DNA of 64,000 nt from Macrococcoides bohemicum (GTDB lineage: Bacteria > Bacillota > Bacilli > Staphylococcales > Staphylococcaceae): NCBI RefSeq assembly GCF_042658685.1, contig NZ_JBHSQY010000003.1; one strand, written 5' to 3'. The notes beneath the pieces were generated by a model that saw only the letters and a program-made list of their open reading frames with translations, had not been told where the DNA came from and made no database searches. Both the position numbers and the translations under genes were made by a program. Below are positions 62,153-64,000 of this stretch, piece after piece. Within the stretch, counting starts at the first letter, position 1. Every line of letters begins with the position of its first letter.

Positions 62153-64000
62153 TTATTTGCTTTCTTCTGGATTTTCATCCTCGTTTTTTTTCTTTCTTCT
62201 TAACAAACCTAGACCTGCAAGGAATGCTGCGAAAGCCGGGATTAAAGTTTTATTTGATTCACCTGTGTCAGGTAATGATTCCATAGTCACATTATTATTA
62301 TGAGTTGCTGAATCATTTTCGTTATTAAACGGTAAAACTTCTTCATCTTCATTAGAGAAGGTTGGAGGTACTGATGTGCTTGTTGAGTCAGATACTGATG
62401 TACTTGCTGAATCAGATACTGATGTACTTGCTGAATCAGATACTGATGTACTTAATGAAGTACTATCTGAGATCGATGTTGACGCGCTCTCTGAGTCAGA
62501 TACAGACGTTGATGTACTCGCTGAATCAGATACTGATGTTGATGTACTTGCTGAATCAGATACTGACGTTGACGCGCTTTCTGAATCAGACACTGATGTT
62601 GACGCGCTTTCTGAGTCAGATACTGACGTTGATGTACTTGCTGAATCAGATACTGATGTTGATGTACTTGCTGAATCAGATACTGATGTTGATGTACTTG
62701 CTGAATCAGATACTGATGTACTTAATGAAGTACTATCTGAGATCGATGTTGACGCGCTCTCTGAATCAGATACTGATGTACTTGCTGAGTCAGATACTGA
62801 TGTTGATGTACTTGTTGAGTCAGATACAGACGTTGATGTACTTGCTGAATCAGATACTGATGTTGATGTACTTGCTGAATCAGATACTGACGTTGACGCG
62901 CTTTCTGAATCAGACACTGATGTTGACGCGCTTGCTGAATCAGATACTGATGTTGACGCGCTTGCTGAGTCAGATACAGACGTTGATGTACTTGCTGAAT
63001 CAGATACTGACGTTGATGTACTTGTTGAATCAGACACTGATGTACTTGCTGAATCAGATACAGACGTTGATGTACTCGCTGAATCAGATACTGACGTTGA
63101 TGTACTTGTTGAATCAGACACTGATGTTGACGCGCTTTCTGAGTCAGATACTGACGTTGATGTACTTGCTGAATCAGATACTGATGTACTTGCTGAATCA
63201 GATACTGATGTACTTAATGAAGTACTATCTGAGATCGATGTTGACGCGCTCTCTGAATCAGATACTGACGTTGATGTACTTGCTGAATCAGATACTGATG
63301 TTGATGTACTCGCTGAATCAGATACTGATGTACTTGCTGAGTCAGATACTGACGTTGATGTACTTGTTGAATCAGACACTGATGTTGACGCGCTTTCTGA
63401 GTCAGATACTGACGTTGATGTACTTGCTGAATCAGATACTGATGTTGACGCGCTTGCTGAGTCAGATACAGACGTTGATGTACTTGTTGAATCAGACACT
63501 GATGTACTTGTTGAATCAGACACTGATGTACTTGCTGAATCAGATACTGACGTTGATGTACTTGCTGAATCAGATACTGATGTTGATGTACTCGCTGAAT
63601 CAGATACTGATGTACTTGCTGAGTCAGATACTGATGTTGATGTACTTGTTGAGTCAGATACAGACGTTGATGTACTTGCTGAATCAGATACTGATGTACT
63701 TAATGAAGTACTATCTGAGATCGATGTTGACGCGCTTGCTGAGTCAGATACTGATGTACTCGCTGAATCAGATACTGACGCGCTCTCTGAATCAGATACT
63801 GATGTTGATGTACTTGTTGAGTCAGATACAGACGTTGATGTACTTGCTGAGTCAGATACTGATGTACTTGCTGAATCAGATACTGACGTTGATGTACTTG
63901 TTGAATCAGACACTGATGTTGATGTACTCGCTGAATCAGATACTGATGTACTTAATGAAGTACTATCTGAGATCGATGTTGACGCGCTCTCTGAATCAGA
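62153..64000 (-). CDS. Serine-rich repeat glycoprotein adhesin (5' end beyond window)
   Basis: At least 615 codons, open to the right edge; the frame has no stop and its start is outside the window. The visible part is an almost pure Ser-x repeat region (SDSASTSTSV-type units), then a short non-repeat section (VPPTFSNEDEEVLPFNNEN), the LPDTG sorting motif, a hydrophobic helix and RRKKK. It is the substrate of the accessory Sec genes beside it, like S. aureus SraP, and is presumably O-glycosylated on Ser/Thr. The ligand-binding domain would be upstream, out of view. The gene symbol is left empty as the subtype cannot be told. Confidence 0.93.
   Translation of the reverse strand, partial: SDSESASTSISDSTSLSTSVSDSASTSTSVSDSTSTSTSVSDSASTSVSDSASTSTSVSDSTSTSTSVSDSESASVSDSASTSVSDSASASTSISDSTSLSTSVSDSASTSTSVSDSTSTSTSVSDSASTSVSDSASTSTSVSDSASTSTSVSDSASTSVSDSTSTSVSDSTSTSTSVSDSASASTSVSDSASTSTSVSDSESASTSVSDSTSTSTSVSDSASTSVSDSASTSTSVSDSASTSTSVSDSESASTSISDSTSLSTSVSDSASTSVSDSASTSTSVSDSESASTSVSDSTSTSTSVSDSASTSTSVSDSASTSVSDSTSTSTSVSDSASTSTSVSDSASASTSVSDSASASTSVSDSESASTSVSDSASTSTSVSDSASTSTSVSDSTSTSTSVSDSASTSVSDSESASTSISDSTSLSTSVSDSASTSTSVSDSASTSTSVSDSASTSTSVSDSESASTSVSDSESASTSVSDSASTSTSVSDSASTSTSVSDSESASTSISDSTSLSTSVSDSASTSVSDSASTSVSDSTSTSVPPTFSNEDEEVLPFNNENDSATHNNNVTMESLPDTGESNKTLIPAFAAFLAGLGLLRRKKKNEDENPEESK
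62390..64000 (-). repeat. Ser-rich DNA repeat array with higher-order units
   Basis: The coding repeats are built on 6-, 12- and 18-base units. A longer block that encodes SESASTSISDSTSLSTSV recurs at 62451, 62721, 63213, 63699 and 63951 (positions of the shared CTTAATGAAG). The spacings are 270, 492, 486 and 252 bases, all multiples of 6, so the array has spread by in-frame unequal exchange. Such DNA is prone to length change and to assembly collapse. Confidence 0.9.

Noticed and set aside
62390..64000. Repeat array resembling a CRISPR or satellite
   Set aside because: Repeats lack unique spacers of constant length, stay in one open frame with Ser-rich product and end in an LPDTG anchor. 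It is coding.
1..64000. tRNA, rRNA, insertion sequence or prophage genes
   Set aside because: None was recognised: no cloverleaf with a CCA end, no transposase, no integrase or phage structural gene.

Overview
The window is a low-GC Firmicute chromosome segment, almost certainly Staphylococcaceae and most like Macrococcus. The left 48 kb has the staphylococcal backbone order, read mainly on the minus strand: atpIBEFHA, mnaA, upp, glyA, ywlG, rpiB, ywlE, ywlC, prmC, prfA, tdk, rpmE2, rho, glpX, murA, fba, a Spo0F-like regulator, pyrG, rpoE. The genus is an inference from gene order and protein character; no 16S or tRNA gene is present to test it.

Region by region: 1-3630 holds the start of the F1Fo ATP synthase operon (atpA runs off the left edge) and its promoter. 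3718-12341 holds cell-wall precursor, nucleotide salvage, one-carbon and translation-factor genes. 12458-22275 holds rho, glpX, a redox-type HxlR regulator behind a perfect palindrome, murA, fba, a receiver-only regulator, ywjG, a NERD protein, and pyrG with an attenuator of the reiterative-initiation type. 22351-33154 is richer in regulation and sulfur metabolism: a GNAT protein, coaW, an M20 hydrolase plus ATP-grasp operon behind a SAM-I riboswitch and a 36-bp palindrome in its promoter, a two-component system, and a reverse-transsulfuration operon. In that operon the first gene is a fusion of a SAM methyltransferase with the cystathionine beta-synthase-like MccA, followed by mccB and luxS. 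33215-47960 holds the deoxyribonucleoside operon (deoR, deoC, pdp, then deoB), dps with a Fur/PerR-like site, an MFS hexonate-type transporter, bdhA, a stress protein, an LCP wall ligase, a SarA/MarR-type regulator and NhaC.

From about 48 kb the DNA becomes more AT-rich and looks like an accessory surface-protein island. It starts with wreckage: a protease-like 3' fragment, a CnaB/SdrD-type surface protein with an in-frame stop and an LPDKG sorting motif, and a YSIRK-type signal-peptide gene that is out of frame with its own start and truncated into an unrelated orphan ORF pair. It continues into an intact accessory Sec locus, srr-secY2-asp1-asp2-asp3-secA2-gtfA-gtfB. This is the dedicated glycosylation and export machine for the serine-rich-repeat adhesin whose repeat region and LPDTG anchor occupy the right edge. 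GtfA/GtfB glycosylate the Ser/Thr repeats, Asp2 modifies the glycan, Asp1-3 and SecA2/SecY2 export it, and sortase anchors it.

Several very small membrane-peptide genes (24189-24296, 43107-43271, 48472-48606) have good ribosome binding sites and are easily missed. No tRNA, rRNA, CRISPR array, insertion sequence or prophage was seen.
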